A model generated the notes under the pieces. The model did not search any database, was not told where the DNA came from, and was given only the letters and a program-made list of their open reading frames with translations. Positions 21,020 through 31,574 of a DNA stretch of 64,000 bases are shown in pieces. How positions within the stretch are numbered: the first letter of the stretch is position 1; the number at the start of each line of letters is the position of its first letter. The translations under genes and the position numbers were made by a program. This DNA is from Hypericum androsaemum (lineage: Eukaryota; Streptophyta; Magnoliopsida; Malpighiales; Hypericaceae): assembly GCA_963995505.1 (NCBI GenBank), contig OZ023186.1, positions 1,302,001 to 1,366,000 on the forward strand, written 5' to 3'.

Positions 21020-23713
21020 TCAACGTCCACGACGGCGTCTACTCGTACTTGTCCCTACGGATACAGCTGCCGCTTTAGCTGCTTTAGCCGCTCTTGCCAC
21101 CGCAACTGCTCTTATATCAGTACAATTAGCTTTTGTGTGACCCCTTGCTTTACAGAGCGTACATCGAACGAAAGGCACCGTATCTATTTCATTATGTACG
21201 CGCTTCCGTGGCTGTCCTCTACCCCTCGCTAATCTTTCATCTGGAATGAGCCTTACAACCGTTGGATCTTCAGGATATAGCCAATATTTAGGATTGCCCA
21301 GAGGAACAAACTTCAGTTGGTAGCAAGCTTGCATGGTTTCCAGGCGATAATACTTATCCACAAATATCTTGTAATCGATGCCAAGTTCAGTACAACACAC
21401 CATCACATATGAGCACGGATAGTGGTAAGCCTGGAATTTGCCACAGCCACAAAATCCTGTGAAAAGATTAACTGAATGCTTTCTGTCCCCCTTTTGTCTT
21501 CTCATATCGTACCCAGTGCGAACTTCGTACGATCCAACTGTATTGTCAGAAACTCGCACTCTATGTCCATTGGCCTTTCCCTCCCACCGCTCCAACCTGT
21601 TTAGGAGCTTCTGTGACATCAATATTTTGCCAGTACAGCTCTCTTTCATACACTTAGTTGATCTCTCTTCAAAATATTCGGTTAGCTTGTTAAATGTCTC
21701 TGCCACCAAGGTCGTCACCGGTAAATGTCTCTGTCATGTTACCATATCGGCATCCGCCATCCCACGCTAAGCTCCACTTGGGCAATTCCTGTTCATACAT
21801 CCAGTTGAAGACCTCCTGGTCGACATTCCATATTTCTCGCATGTTAGCTTCCAACTTCCACAGTTGAGCTTGCATTCCTACAACCAACATAGTAAAAATA
21901 TTAAATGTGGAGTAACAACTTATAAAATAGTTTTAGACTACAAAATATTTGTGCATGTCACCTGCAATCTTCATGACATTCCTCATGGCATCGTTTTTGA
22001 AGTGTTTGTTAAGATTGCTTGCTACGTGTCGAAGACAATATCGATGGGCAGTATCACTGTCTTCTCCCCAACCATACTCCGTATCCATTGCCTTTAATAT
22101 GCCAACATGTCGATCAGAATTAACACATATTCCATGTCGGCCAGGCGTGACGTGAATCCGGACTTGTTTCATGAACCACGGCCAACTATCCGTGTTCTCA
22201 CCCTCTACCAGAGCAAATGCTATTGGAATTATAGCATTATTACCATCAATTGCTGTGGCGACCAGGAGGACATGCTTGTATTTTCCATACAAGAACGTTC
22301 CATCAATCTCCAAGACAGGCATGCAATGTTTGAAAGCTTCAATGCAAGGCTTGAAGCTCCAAAAAACTCGCTTAAAGATCTTTGTTCCAAGCATCAGCGC
22401 TTCCACGTAATGGTCGCAACCAGGGAGGGTGTGATAATATTCCCATTCAACAACAGTTCCAGGATTATTTGCCTTGCATGCTGCAAACCATTGCGGAAGG
22501 CGATTGTAAGATTCTTGCCAATCTCCCAATAAATCTTGAAACGCCTTCTCTTTTGCCCGCCAAGTCTTCGTATACGAGGGTCTAAACTTCATATGGTCGT
22601 GGATCTCTGACCTTAAAGTGGCCACACAAATTTTTGGTTGTTCCTCTACTCGTTTCTTAATAATTTGTGCAATGAAAGCAGAAGTGAGTTGTTTATGATC
22701 CTGCGACTTTCGTAGGCGACCACAGGTATGGGGGTAGGTGTGTTTCACGATTTTCCATGGACTGAAAAGTGTGCCCATTCTTTCCTTTGAGACACGGATC
22801 TCCTATTTGCAATCATCCGTCTCCCATTTTTTACACTTCACAGAGAAAGTTTCTGGCCTTGTTTCTTTTCGGACAAACTCACGCCCATCTTTTATTACGA
22901 ATGCCTCGATCTCCCTCTTTGCATCAAATTTGCTCTTCCAAATCGTACCCTCTTTCAACAAACCAGAACAACTTCCATCTATTGCTCGGTCGCAATCTCA
23001 TTCTTCAGCATAAACAGTCATCGATGATTGTTCACCGGGATCAGTTAGAGCGAGTTCACCGTATTGTTGTTCTCGGTATTGTTGTTCTCGGTATTGTTGT
23101 TCCTCTTCTTCTACTACTTCTTCTTCATCTTCGTCTTCTTCTGCTTCATCTTCGTCTTCTTCTGCTTCGTCTTCGTCTTCTACTTCTTCTGCTTTGTCTT
23201 CACGATCAAAATTGTATGTGGCATATGGACCCGTCTCTCTAGGATCATTTTCAAACCAATCAAATATTGGTTCATGAGCAACATCCATCCCCGTTGACGT
23301 ACCAGCTTCATAGTAATTATTACCACCACTCAAGAACTGACTCTCTTCAACGACAAACAGGTTGTAATTATTCTCTTTTCCACAATGATTGTAAGCTTAA
23401 TCTCCTTCACCATTGGTCCAAAGAAGTTAATCATGGTCTCCAGCATTATCCTAACATCTTCATCGTCGTTAATAAACATTGGACCAAATTGTCCTCTTTC
23501 AAATGGACATCTAAATATCAATGGCCCAAATTCTTCATTTGGACCTATTGGGATCTTTTCGTTAATTTTTTTCTGCAAGATATTGTATCTAACAAATGCT
23601 GCATGAAACTTCAACTTCTCTTTTCCACCACCTTGGTAATCAAAACCGGTTTCATTGTTGTTGAAAATTACTCCATCGTATTTCAACTTTATTCTTATAA
23701 CCCGGTTAGCCAT
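21020..23713 (-). pseudogene. MuDR-type MULE transposase, decayed
   Basis: From the N terminus: a MuDR N-terminal region (MANRVIRIKLKYDGVIFNNN, 23713-23340), an acidic Glu/Asp-rich linker (about 23215-23095), a MuDR zinc-binding-like part (KWETDDCK, 22800s), the DDE-type core with LEIDGTFLYGKYKH near 22290, then NSDRH near 22115 and HRYCLRHVASNLNKHF near 22020, an intron near 21900, a SWIM finger (CGCGKFQAYHYPCSYV, near 21440) and a CCHC knuckle (CTLCKARGHTKANC, near 21150). It catalyses cut-and-paste excision in the nucleus in active relatives. Faults: a one-base frameshift near 23370, in-frame stops near 23004 and 22798, and a deletion with frameshift near 21710 marked by a repeated CAGAGACATTTA. 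It cannot make a full enzyme. Confidence 0.85.
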
Positions 23714-23869
23714 TATGAATACTACAACAAAAGAAAACAGTATGCAATTCTATATTTGCAAAACAAAACATAATTTATATTAACGAAAATATCATATAAA
23801 CATACATTCTTCTCCATCAATTTTTTGGTCCGAGACCACCTTAAGAACCAGATGAAATTTAATCGGACT

Positions 23870-24065
23870 GGCAGGGTGGTCACTTTTTGTACTCGACCAT
23901 CCGGAATTTACCAAGATAAAAATCACAATCTGACTGGTCGTTCTGGTCGGATTGGTCAGACTAATCAGACCGGTCAGACCAATTAGAATTTACCAAGAAA
24001 ACACACTCGTACTCTAACCGGTCCGACCGACCCGACTGGTCCGACTCATTAAACCGGTCGGGCCA
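23870..24065 (-). repeat. Subterminal repeats of the MULE, right
   Basis: Imperfect units of GGTCAGACCGGTCAG/TCGGACTGGT, inverted relative to 18075-18330. They lie between the transposase start and its TATA box, that is, in the transposase leader or promoter region. Confidence 0.6.
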
Positions 24066-24301
24066 TTGGGGTTGGTCAGTTTATAAAATCCGCACACCCA
24101 CAAAATTGTAAACAATCAGATATCACACTCAAAAAAAGGAGGAATTAATAATTTCAAAGCTAAAATATACTAATTATTTTTAATTAATGAACAAACTCTA
24201 CATATATACCAAAATATTTAAGTAAATTAATTTACCTGGTTTTGGGCAGAAGACTATGGTATGGCACGACAAACAAATGAAAAAACCTCTGCGAGGTATC
24301 C

Positions 24302-24311
24302 CTTATATAGG
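24302..24311 (-). promoter_or_regulatory. TATA box of the MULE transposase
   Basis: CTATATAAGG on the minus strand, inside the inner part of the right arm, pointing at the transposase ATG about 590 bases downstream. An intron in the leader would fit that distance. This is the strongest TATA match in the element. Confidence 0.55.
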
Positions 24312-24339
24312 CCATATACGAAATCTGCTTTACAGATTT

Positions 24340-24588
24340 CGGATATGGCTTATCGACCAAGATCCGACCAAAAAAGTCAGATCTTGGACCAAAATCCGAC
24401 TTTTTTAGTCGGATGATATATTCGACAAAAAAGTCAGATCTTGGTCATCCGACAAAAAAAGTCAGATCTTGATCCAAGATCCGACTTTTTTTGGCATCCG
24501 TGCCACATGGACACCGTCCCCGCAATACTTTCAAATCGGACGCTTTTTTCACAAAACGTAGTAAATAGTAACGCCCTTCAGACAAAAA
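24340..24588. repeat. Right terminal inverted repeat of the MULE
   Basis: Reverse complement of the left arm with few mismatches, ending TTCAGACAAAAA. It contains the same CCAAGATCCGAC palindromes and the same ATTTGAAAGTATTG(C/T)GGGGACGG segment. Confidence 0.85.
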
Positions 24589-24599
24589 CCCCCAAGGGG

Positions 24600-25827
24600 C
24601 CCAAAGTACACATTACATCAAACCCAGGCGAGCTCGCCACAGAGCACCAAGTCGCCAAAAACCTCTTCCCAGAGAGACATGTGATTGCAGATAGAGAGCT
24701 AATTATAATATTATAATTAGATAATTCCAGATGAAATATTGAAAAGCTAATTATACTTTATTGGTGAGAGACGGGGGAGTTTTCATGCAACTAAATAATG
24801 TGCAATATTACTATTCGGTATCAAAATTTACAACAAAGTTTCTAAAATGGATAAAAAATATAGCGGTAATCCTAGATCGTACCCGATATTTAACTATTTC
24901 GGTTGCATTTATATATATTCATTATGTATTTACAGAATATATAAAATGGATAATAAATTTACAGAACCAATCTAAAAAATTAGTGAACAGAAACCTTTCA
25001 AAAGCAAACGGGACACAAAGGTGTTGTTTTAGCCCACTGCTAAAACTTGTTTCTAATCGTGTTAAATAACTTCGAAGTTTATATAATTTTTTTTTACATA
25101 TTTAGGGAGCAGCCATATGCTAAAACGTTCACATGACGGACTACGTAGACAACAAAAGGACGTCGTTTTGCAAAAAAATTGTGGATAATTTTTTAAAATT
25201 GGATCTATTCTATTTTAAATCACAAAATATCAAAGTATAAATCAACAAAACTACAAGGTATCTTAGTGCACTTTTTCTTATGTTATATATAACAAAAATG
25301 CAATTAATAAAAACTTTTCCAAGTAGCTAGTTTTGAATTCAAGTATCACATGTCAAAAAATATTGAAAGGATTATTTATAAATTGAATTTGACCGTACAC
25401 GTCTATGGAACAATTTGTTTTCTAGTACATGTAAGATCATCAAAGTCTGGAAAGAAATTAGAGCATCTAAGGTCCAATCATTTGATTCCCTAACAATCCG
25501 TCAGCAAAAGTTATAAGGAGGAATTTGATTTGGCTTTGGCACCATACCGGAAGGCGACGGAAAATGCTGCTCTCACGGGTTCTGTTAGTTCAACATGGTA
25601 CTATTCATGATGGGGCCAACTTCTTGAAGGTTTTACTACTAATGAGTGTGAAATCACACTGTGTGTTGAAGATGATGTTATATGAATAGTCACTCCTTTC
25701 GGGTCACAAGTGGAGGATCTTGCGGAGAAAAAATAGTCTACATAAACAGCCAAAAGGACAAGCAGACTACGACATGAATATAGCAGCGAATTTTATCTTG
25801 GGGTCGCAAGACATGGAGTTAGCTAGC
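24600..25827. other. Detached upstream region of copy B; no gene seen
   Basis: From about 24705 to 24910 this aligns with 1680-1885 upstream of copy A (GATGAAATATTG, then TTGGTGAGAGAC...GGGGAGTTT...ATGCAACTAAATAAT), showing it is the far part of the copy B promoter pushed away by the MULE. Frames at 24441-25069 are shadows of the inverted arm and AT-rich DNA. Nothing coding was found up to 25827. Confidence 0.6.
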
Positions 25828-26220
25828 GGGGGGAGATTAGAAGGGGACAAGGGTATTCCCCAAATTTGGGGACTAAAGGGAAGATTGTGGCAATCTAGGT
25901 ATTAATAAAGTAATGAAGGGTAAAATTAGAAAATTATAAGAAACAAAAAGGGAGATGGAAAAAGGAAGGAACCAATTCCACGTGAAGGCCAAAAAGAGGA
26001 AAGAGAAAATGGAAAAAGGAAGGAAACTTTTTTTATGGAAAGACTAAAAAACTCAAAAATATATAAGTCAATCTCTCGTGAAAAGAGGAAGGAACGTTTC
26101 ACAAGGCCTTTTTCTCTCTCTTTAAATTATTGTCAATTTCAAAAATGCTACCAGTTACCATATTTTTTAAAATAAATAAACTCAAAGAACCAAAGAACAA
26201 AAATTTGATTAAAAACTAAT

Positions 26221-26935
26221 ATCAGTGCATTCGAAAACTAATATCACGACGTTCGAAAACCAATATCACTACGTTCGAAAACTAATATTACCACATTCGG
26301 AAACCAATATCAATACATCCGAAAATCGATATCACTACATCCGAAAACCATTATCACTACATCCGAAAACCAATATCCCTACATATGCGAACCAATATCA
26401 CTACATTCGAAAACCAATATGACCACATTCGAAACCAAATATCTTTACATTCGAAATCCAATATTACTACATCGAAAAACTAATATTACTGCATTCGAAA
26501 ACTAATATCTATACATTTGAAAACCAATATCACTACATCCGAAAACTAAAATCGCTACATTCGAAAACCAATATCTCTACATTCGAAAACCAATATCACT
26601 ACATCGCGAAACCAATATCATTACAGACTCAAACCAATATCAGTACATACTAAAACTAATATCATTAAAGACTAAAACCAATATCAATACATACTCAAAC
26701 TAATATCAGTACAGATTAAAATCAACATCAATACAGACTTAAACCAATATCAATACATACTCGAACCAATATTATTACAGACTAAAATCAATATCATTAC
26801 ATACTCAAACCAAATAAAAGAGGTCACGAAAACTAATATCACTACTGTAGAAAACTAATATCACTACTGTAGAAAACCATTATCACTACTGTAGAAAACC
26901 ATTATCACTACTGTAGAAAACCAATATCACTACTG
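26221..26935 (+). repeat. 22-bp minisatellite, about 32 units
   Basis: The unit is CACTACATTCGAAAACCAATAT with point variants; the last five or so units change to CACTACTGTAGAAAAC(C/T)(A/T)AT, a later spread of a variant. It also gives a spurious open frame at 26225-26422. The same unit in reverse, about six copies, occupies 27966-28105 in element Y. Confidence 0.9.
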
Positions 26936-27219
26936 TATTCTCCTTCCGTCGTTTCTTCTTCTTCACAGACATCAAGCGGCGGCGGTACTCCAGGCGACGG
27001 ACGAGCGACGGCGAGCACGTCTCCTCTAGGCACGGCGCGGGTTCGTGGGCTCTCTCCCCGAGCTCTCTCTCTCTCTCTCTCCTTGACGGCTCCTTCTTCT
27101 TCCGCCGAGCTCTCTCTCTCCTCGACGGCGGGATGACGCCGGGCAGCAGCGAACGGGACTCGGCCAGCAGACCCGTCGCCAACACCATGGGACCCATTTC
27201 CTGGATTTCTATGCCGGAG
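26936..27219 (+). pseudogene. Captured 5' gene fragment: CT-rich leader plus first exon
   Basis: GC-rich DNA with CTCTCTCT leader-like repeats leads into an ATG at 27133 and an open frame MTPGSSERDSASRPVANTMG...WISMPE that meets a consensus donor (GAG|GTGAGT) at about 27220. Composition, leader type and donor are those of a real plant gene start. Downstream the sequence turns into GAGAGA repeats and then the element arm, so only the promoter-proximal part is present. I do not recognise the parent gene. Confidence 0.5.
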
Positions 27220-27242
27220 GTGAGTGATTCTTTGGTTGGGGG

Positions 27243-27275
<33 letters not shown>

Positions 27276-27485
27276 AAGAGATTTTTTAATTAGTGAAATA
27301 GAGGGTGGGAGAGGAAGAGAGATGGTTGATTTAACCTAATTTTTTGTTTAAAAAGTCAAAAATGTCTCTGATTAGTTATTGACCATTAGATGTAAAAAAT
27401 ATATTTTAAAATTAAATCTGACAGCTCTAAATATTGTCCTCACCTATGGACAACTTTTTATTAGTCCCCACTCAATCCGTCCTCC

Positions 27486-27857
27486 GTTTAGTGGAGAGGT
27501 AGCAGCATAACACCTTTTGGATTTCATAGGCTTCCTGCATGAAAGTTAGCGATAAAGTTTTTTAAGGAGTGATTTTCATGTAACTTTTATTTTCTTCTCT
27601 CTTACTTTGGTATTAATAAAAATGGATTTATTAAAATAATATTTATCATCGAGTAGTACACTCGGGTGATCTGGCGGGATCCTTGACTCATGACTGTCCC
27701 GTTGCGTTCTCTACTCCCGAGGCTCTATCTGTTGTGCTCCCAATAAACATGCCCTTGTACGTGACCATTAGGACTGGATAATCTTGGTGGTGGTGGAATC
27801 TCACTTTGGCGACGTAGATTATTTGTATGGGAGAAGAATTGTGTCGCTGAGCCGAGG
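27486..27857. other. Spacer between elements X and Y; no gene seen
   Basis: Unique sequence flanked by the facing ends of the two elements. No frame of interest. Confidence 0.5.
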
Positions 27858-28154
27858 GAGACCGGATTGAGTGGGGACTAAAGAAAATTTGTCCATAGGT
27901 GGGGACTACATTTTGGGCCGTCAGATTTGATTATCTTTAAATCTGATGGTCAATAACCTATCAGGTGTTATTGGTTTGCATGTGAAGTGATATTGGTTTG
28001 CATGTGAAGTGATATTGGTTTAGAAGACGCTGGTTTACTTATGAAGTGATATTGGTTTGCATGTGAAGTGATATTGGTTTGAATGTGTAGTAATATTGGT
28101 TTGAGTTAGTCCCCATATTTGGGGACTACCCCAGTCCCCACCAAATCCACTCCC
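27858..28154. mobile_element. 297-bp non-autonomous MULE-like element Y
   Basis: Flanked by a perfect nine-base duplication GAGCCGAGG (27849-27857 and 28155-28163), the Mutator length. The ends are GAGACCGGATTGAGTGGGG and ...CCCCACCAAATCCACTCCC, inverted relative to each other. It contains about six units of the 22-bp minisatellite in the reverse direction. It is the compact form of element X. Confidence 0.75.
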
Positions 28155-28177
28155 GAGCCGAGGGGTATAGTAGCTGG

Positions 28178-28681
28178 TGTTGGGGCACTTTCTGTTGAAT
28201 TTGTGAATGAGCCCAAAGAATGTCCAAAGTCTAAAAGCTCAAAAGAGAAAATGGAAAGTGCCATCCCACATTGGAAAGTGACACCAACTTTTCCTAGTTT
28301 ATAAGGAGAAGCTCCTTGTTAGCTAGGAAAGAAGTTGACCACCTGGAAGGACAGCCAATTCGGATCGCGGCGAGGATGGTGCGTATCACCATCCGAGCAC
28401 GCGCACGCGCGTGTGCGCATAGCGCATTAGACGCAGGTCGCAATGGGCGCTACCGAAGTGACGAGGAGCTGCGAGCACCTTCCAGGATGGCCACCGAAGA
28501 GGCACGAAGGGCTGGAATGTCCAGGAGACGCCCAAACAGTCGTTGTATCTTGGGGACGATTGCCGTAGCCCGTACCGCACTGAAATATACGGGGCAATCT
28601 CGTCTTACGGAGAAAGTGTCCAACACTTGCCTCGACTGCCGTAGATCCTAATCAAGTACACCAAACCCTCCGACCACAACA
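28178..28681 (+). mobile_element. Decayed solo LTR related to copia 3
   Basis: Begins TGTTGG and ends CCACAACA, in the orientation opposite to copia 3. The U5 part (GGGGCAATCTCGTCTTACGG to the end) is nearly identical to the LTRs at 31575 and 36978; the middle, including the TATA region, is deleted. There is no adjoining gag or target duplication, so it is either a solo LTR or a truncated copy. Confidence 0.75.
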
Positions 28682-29720
28682 CTTTCTCCATTGCCTGATA
28701 AAATTACTTGGGTTCTCGGCGTGAGTGCACATTATGCGACAGTGATCTTCGACAAATCCGGTGATGGGGGGATTACTCCCTACTTTAAAAGCAAGTGCGA
28801 TGGTTGGAACGACGTTGCTCCCTTTAAAAGTTGAATCCCCGCGTCACGAGGCTGGCCTATCCGGTCGGGGATGACCGTGCCAGGACCTGGTTGCCTGGAC
28901 TTGGCGTGAAAAATCAAGCTTTTGTGATCCGCGGCATAGGCTAGGATTGCGCCAGAAATCCTAAAAGTATTACATCTTGCAACTCCTTAGACGTGCTTCA
29001 TTTAAGAATGATTAAAAGACGATTAAATACATAGACTTACTCAAAATATCCATTTAGGACTGTATTATTTTAAGGCTATTGTTATTGGTGAGCATGGACA
29101 ATAAACGACAAACAATAAATAAAAAAATAAAAGGAAAAATGGGCAAGTTTGGGCGATCTTCTTGTCTCGTCGAGGGTCGATCGCATCTTTTTTTTTTATC
29201 TTAATATAATCCTAATGATATTATTTTTTTGGTTATAAAAATAGATACTGGTGGATGTTATTTGTGTGGTTATAAAATTTAAAATTATTTTTTAATAAAA
29301 AATAAATATTAAAAATACAAAATTAGTATTTTTCAATTCTTTATAAATAGAGCCCATGTTGACATATTTTGATGCATAACCTAAGCTTCTCTCTTTTCCT
29401 ACTATATAATCTCTTTATATTTCGTAGTTATATTATTTTTATTATGGATCTATAATTATATTATTTTTATTATGGGTCCCGAATAATCCTAACTCCTCGG
29501 ATTATCCACTATTTCAATCTTATTTTTGTTCTCAATCTTTTCTCAACTTTTGTAATCTTGATTTTGTTACTTTATTGTATTTTTTTCTTATTATAATTAT
29601 TGACGCATAAGTTTTATTTATTCATTACAATTTATATGTAAACATAAATTGATTATAGATAATATGTGGATGAGAGAAATTAATTATTTATTTGGTGAGC
29701 GGATTGGATGAGATCAATAA
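28682..29720. other. Unassigned DNA
   Basis: 28682-29000 is moderately GC-rich without a frame; 29000-29720 is AT-rich. No repeat partner was found in the window and no gene is supported. Confidence 0.5.
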
Positions 29721-29978
29721 TGTGATACCCCCGTTAATGATTTGTTCTGAAAAAGCCTTAAGAGATTTGATTGATACTATCCATATCAACAATGAGCATC
29801 TTCTTTTCTGGCACACATCTTGAGAGAACTCCAAGGTTAAACGCGTTTGGCTGGGAGTAGGATCAGGATGAGTGACCTCCTGGAAAATTTTTGGGATGCG
29901 TGTGAATGAGGACAAAGCACGCTAGAAAATACCTGTGTTGGTTTGTGGAGACAGTCGGTCATATCACAGGACGTTACA
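29721..29978 (+). mobile_element. Solo LTR of a Cassandra (5S-bearing) TRIM element
   Basis: TGTGATACCC...GGACGTTACA, 258 bases, closely similar to both LTRs of the full element at 42986-43703. The core GAGAACTCCAAGGTTAAACG...GGGTGACCTCCTGG-type text is derived from the 3' half of 5S rRNA, the defining trait of Cassandra, whose LTR uses 5S-type polymerase III signals. It is not a 5S gene: the 5' half is missing and the copy is mutated. Flanks give no clean duplication. Confidence 0.85.
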
Positions 29979-31480
29979 CCTAATAAAAATGATAAAAGGA
30001 TTTGGTTGAGTTGAGTTGGATTGAATTATATATTAATTAAAAAAAATTATTTATTTATTTAGTGAGCAATTGATTTCGGTCACCAATAAAAATAGTCTAT
30101 GAGTGGGAGTCATTGGACCGCGCACTTGATTTTTTTAACTTTTGCCGACTTGTTAATTAATTGCATTTCTTAAATTAACGTAAGGCTCAAGTAATTGTGT
30201 GCTTGATTCACGTGTATTTCTGGCGGAGACTTTACAGAAGTTAGAGCGCATGCGAGTATTAATTAGAGGATTGAAATCCACAGGAGGAAACTTTTCGGAT
30301 GTTGGAAGTTGCCTTCCTGTTAATTTCTTTGCACGGTACAACATTTGGTAGTAGAATGTTGACGGATCCTATCTCTTTTTTCAAAAATTGAGGGATCAAT
30401 TCTCTTCTCTTGTGGAAATAGAAAAAACTTTGTTTGGAAAGAGAATAAAGCTCAATGTCATCTAGAGCCCTGAGATTTAAGCCAAACTGTTGTAGAAAGT
30501 GGGGATAAAACCTGACTTTTGGATTGTCAAAAAAATCTGACAATACACGAACTCTCTTCAAGCTGAACTTGGAACTCCAGATCTAATTTTTTGAGTCATT
30601 AACGGATCCCCATTTTATTGACTTGTCGATGCTTCAAACCAATTTGATGGAAATTTCAAACTTATTTTCTTGAGAAGTGATTAATAATCACTGTCCTTAA
30701 GTGTCATTTGTCTCCACTATTTATCGCTAATGAATTTTGACAAGTACATTTCTAAGATTACTCAAGAGTTCTAGAATCTAGATAACAATTTATCCATCTC
30801 TGGAACTAGAATAATAATGTCTCATGGCTGAAATTGTAGAAAAGAAAGAAGACTTGAAGATCATTGATATCTTGGTATTAATAAATGGCAACGAGAGACT
30901 AATGTTTATATGATCTGAAAAGCCATATAGATCAAGTTCTAAATGTCATAAGTGAATCCAAATTTCAAAAGTCATCTTCCAAAACTATTTCATTTTTCAT
31001 GAAAGGTTAAAATTTTAACTTGGAAGACACCATTTTATGTTTGGAAATGCACATTGCTTCTTCATCTTTTCTTTAACCAAATTTTATGTCTCTTAGTTGT
31101 AATTCAGATTATGTATCATTTGGTATTAAATCAAAAGACATCAACATTGCCTGCGAAAAAAAATTTCACCAAAAACAATTCTTTGTATTCTCCCTTGATA
31201 TTATCAAATTTTATTTAGCCGTGATTCTCTTGGCCTATTAACATTCAATAGTATTAATAATGGGGTATCACATGGGACCATAAATAGAGACGAAGACCCT
31301 TTTCCCAACTAGTGATCTTTCCGTCGGTCGAATTACAAATAGCGGAGTGTAGAATTATTTTTTAGCAACTTCATTGCTACACTCTTTTTCTATAGCCCTT
31401 TCCTTCACTTGGTTTTACTACTGTATAGTTTTACTTGAGGTTGCGCTCACAACATCGTACTTATAGTTGAAACTTTTTTT
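29979..31480. other. Unassigned AT-rich DNA
   Basis: Short frames only (30153-30344 and 30259-30561 on the minus strand, neither recognisable). A segment near 31410-31440 (TTTTACTACTGTATAGTTTTA...GAGGTTGC) resembles 60150-60190, so the two share a repeat of unknown kind. Part of it may be the 5' end of the LINE that follows. Confidence 0.4.
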
Positions 31481-31574
31481 TTTGTTGGGACAACATCAAC
31501 CATCTCTCTCCTTGGCTTTAACGCATCCCGGTCCATCCCCTGTTCCACCTTTGACGATTGTCTTGCCAAATCTT

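Larger units (their letters stand above)
17207..24588 (-). mobile_element. 7.4-kb Mutator-like element (MULE) with long terminal inverted repeats
   Basis: Inverted arms of about 250 bases flank the element. On the left they run from TTTTTTTTGTCTG through TGTGAAAAAAGCGTCC and repeated AAGATCCGAC(T)n blocks; the right arm is the reverse complement with few mismatches. The outer flanks read ACCAAGGGG and CCCAAGGGG, a nine-base duplication with one mismatch, as expected for Mutator; two extra C bases on the right leave the exact end uncertain. Inside are a decayed MuDR-type transposase gene, a two-module OB-fold gene and a plant-mobile-domain exon in the opposite direction. It is inserted in the upstream region of copy B. 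The two flanking scraps (17130-17200, 24600-24700) match neither copy A nor the gene, so it may have landed in an older small insert. Confidence 0.85.
25828..27485. mobile_element. Non-autonomous MULE-like element X with captured gene fragment
   Basis: The left end (GGGGGGAGATTAGAAGGGGAC...CCCCAAATTTGGGGACTAA) and right end (reverse complement GGAGGACGGATTGAGTGGGGACT) match the two ends of element Y at 27858-28154, in opposite orientation. Inside are a 22-bp minisatellite (26221-26935), then a GC-rich gene fragment, then the right subterminal arm. There is no transposase. Target duplication is not clear (GTTAGCTAG and GTTTAGTGG are only similar). Capture of a gene fragment between such ends is the Pack-MULE arrangement. 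A related left end is seen upstream of copy A near 1990. Confidence 0.6.

Noticed and set aside
22738..23297. Plus-strand frames opposite the transposase, including a Leu/Phe-rich one
   Set aside because: They are shadows of the acidic Glu/Asp repeat and N-terminal region of the transposase on the minus strand.
26221..26935. Regular 22-bp repeats that look like a CRISPR array
   Set aside because: There are no unique spacers; whole units repeat head to tail, and the setting is a plant transposon.
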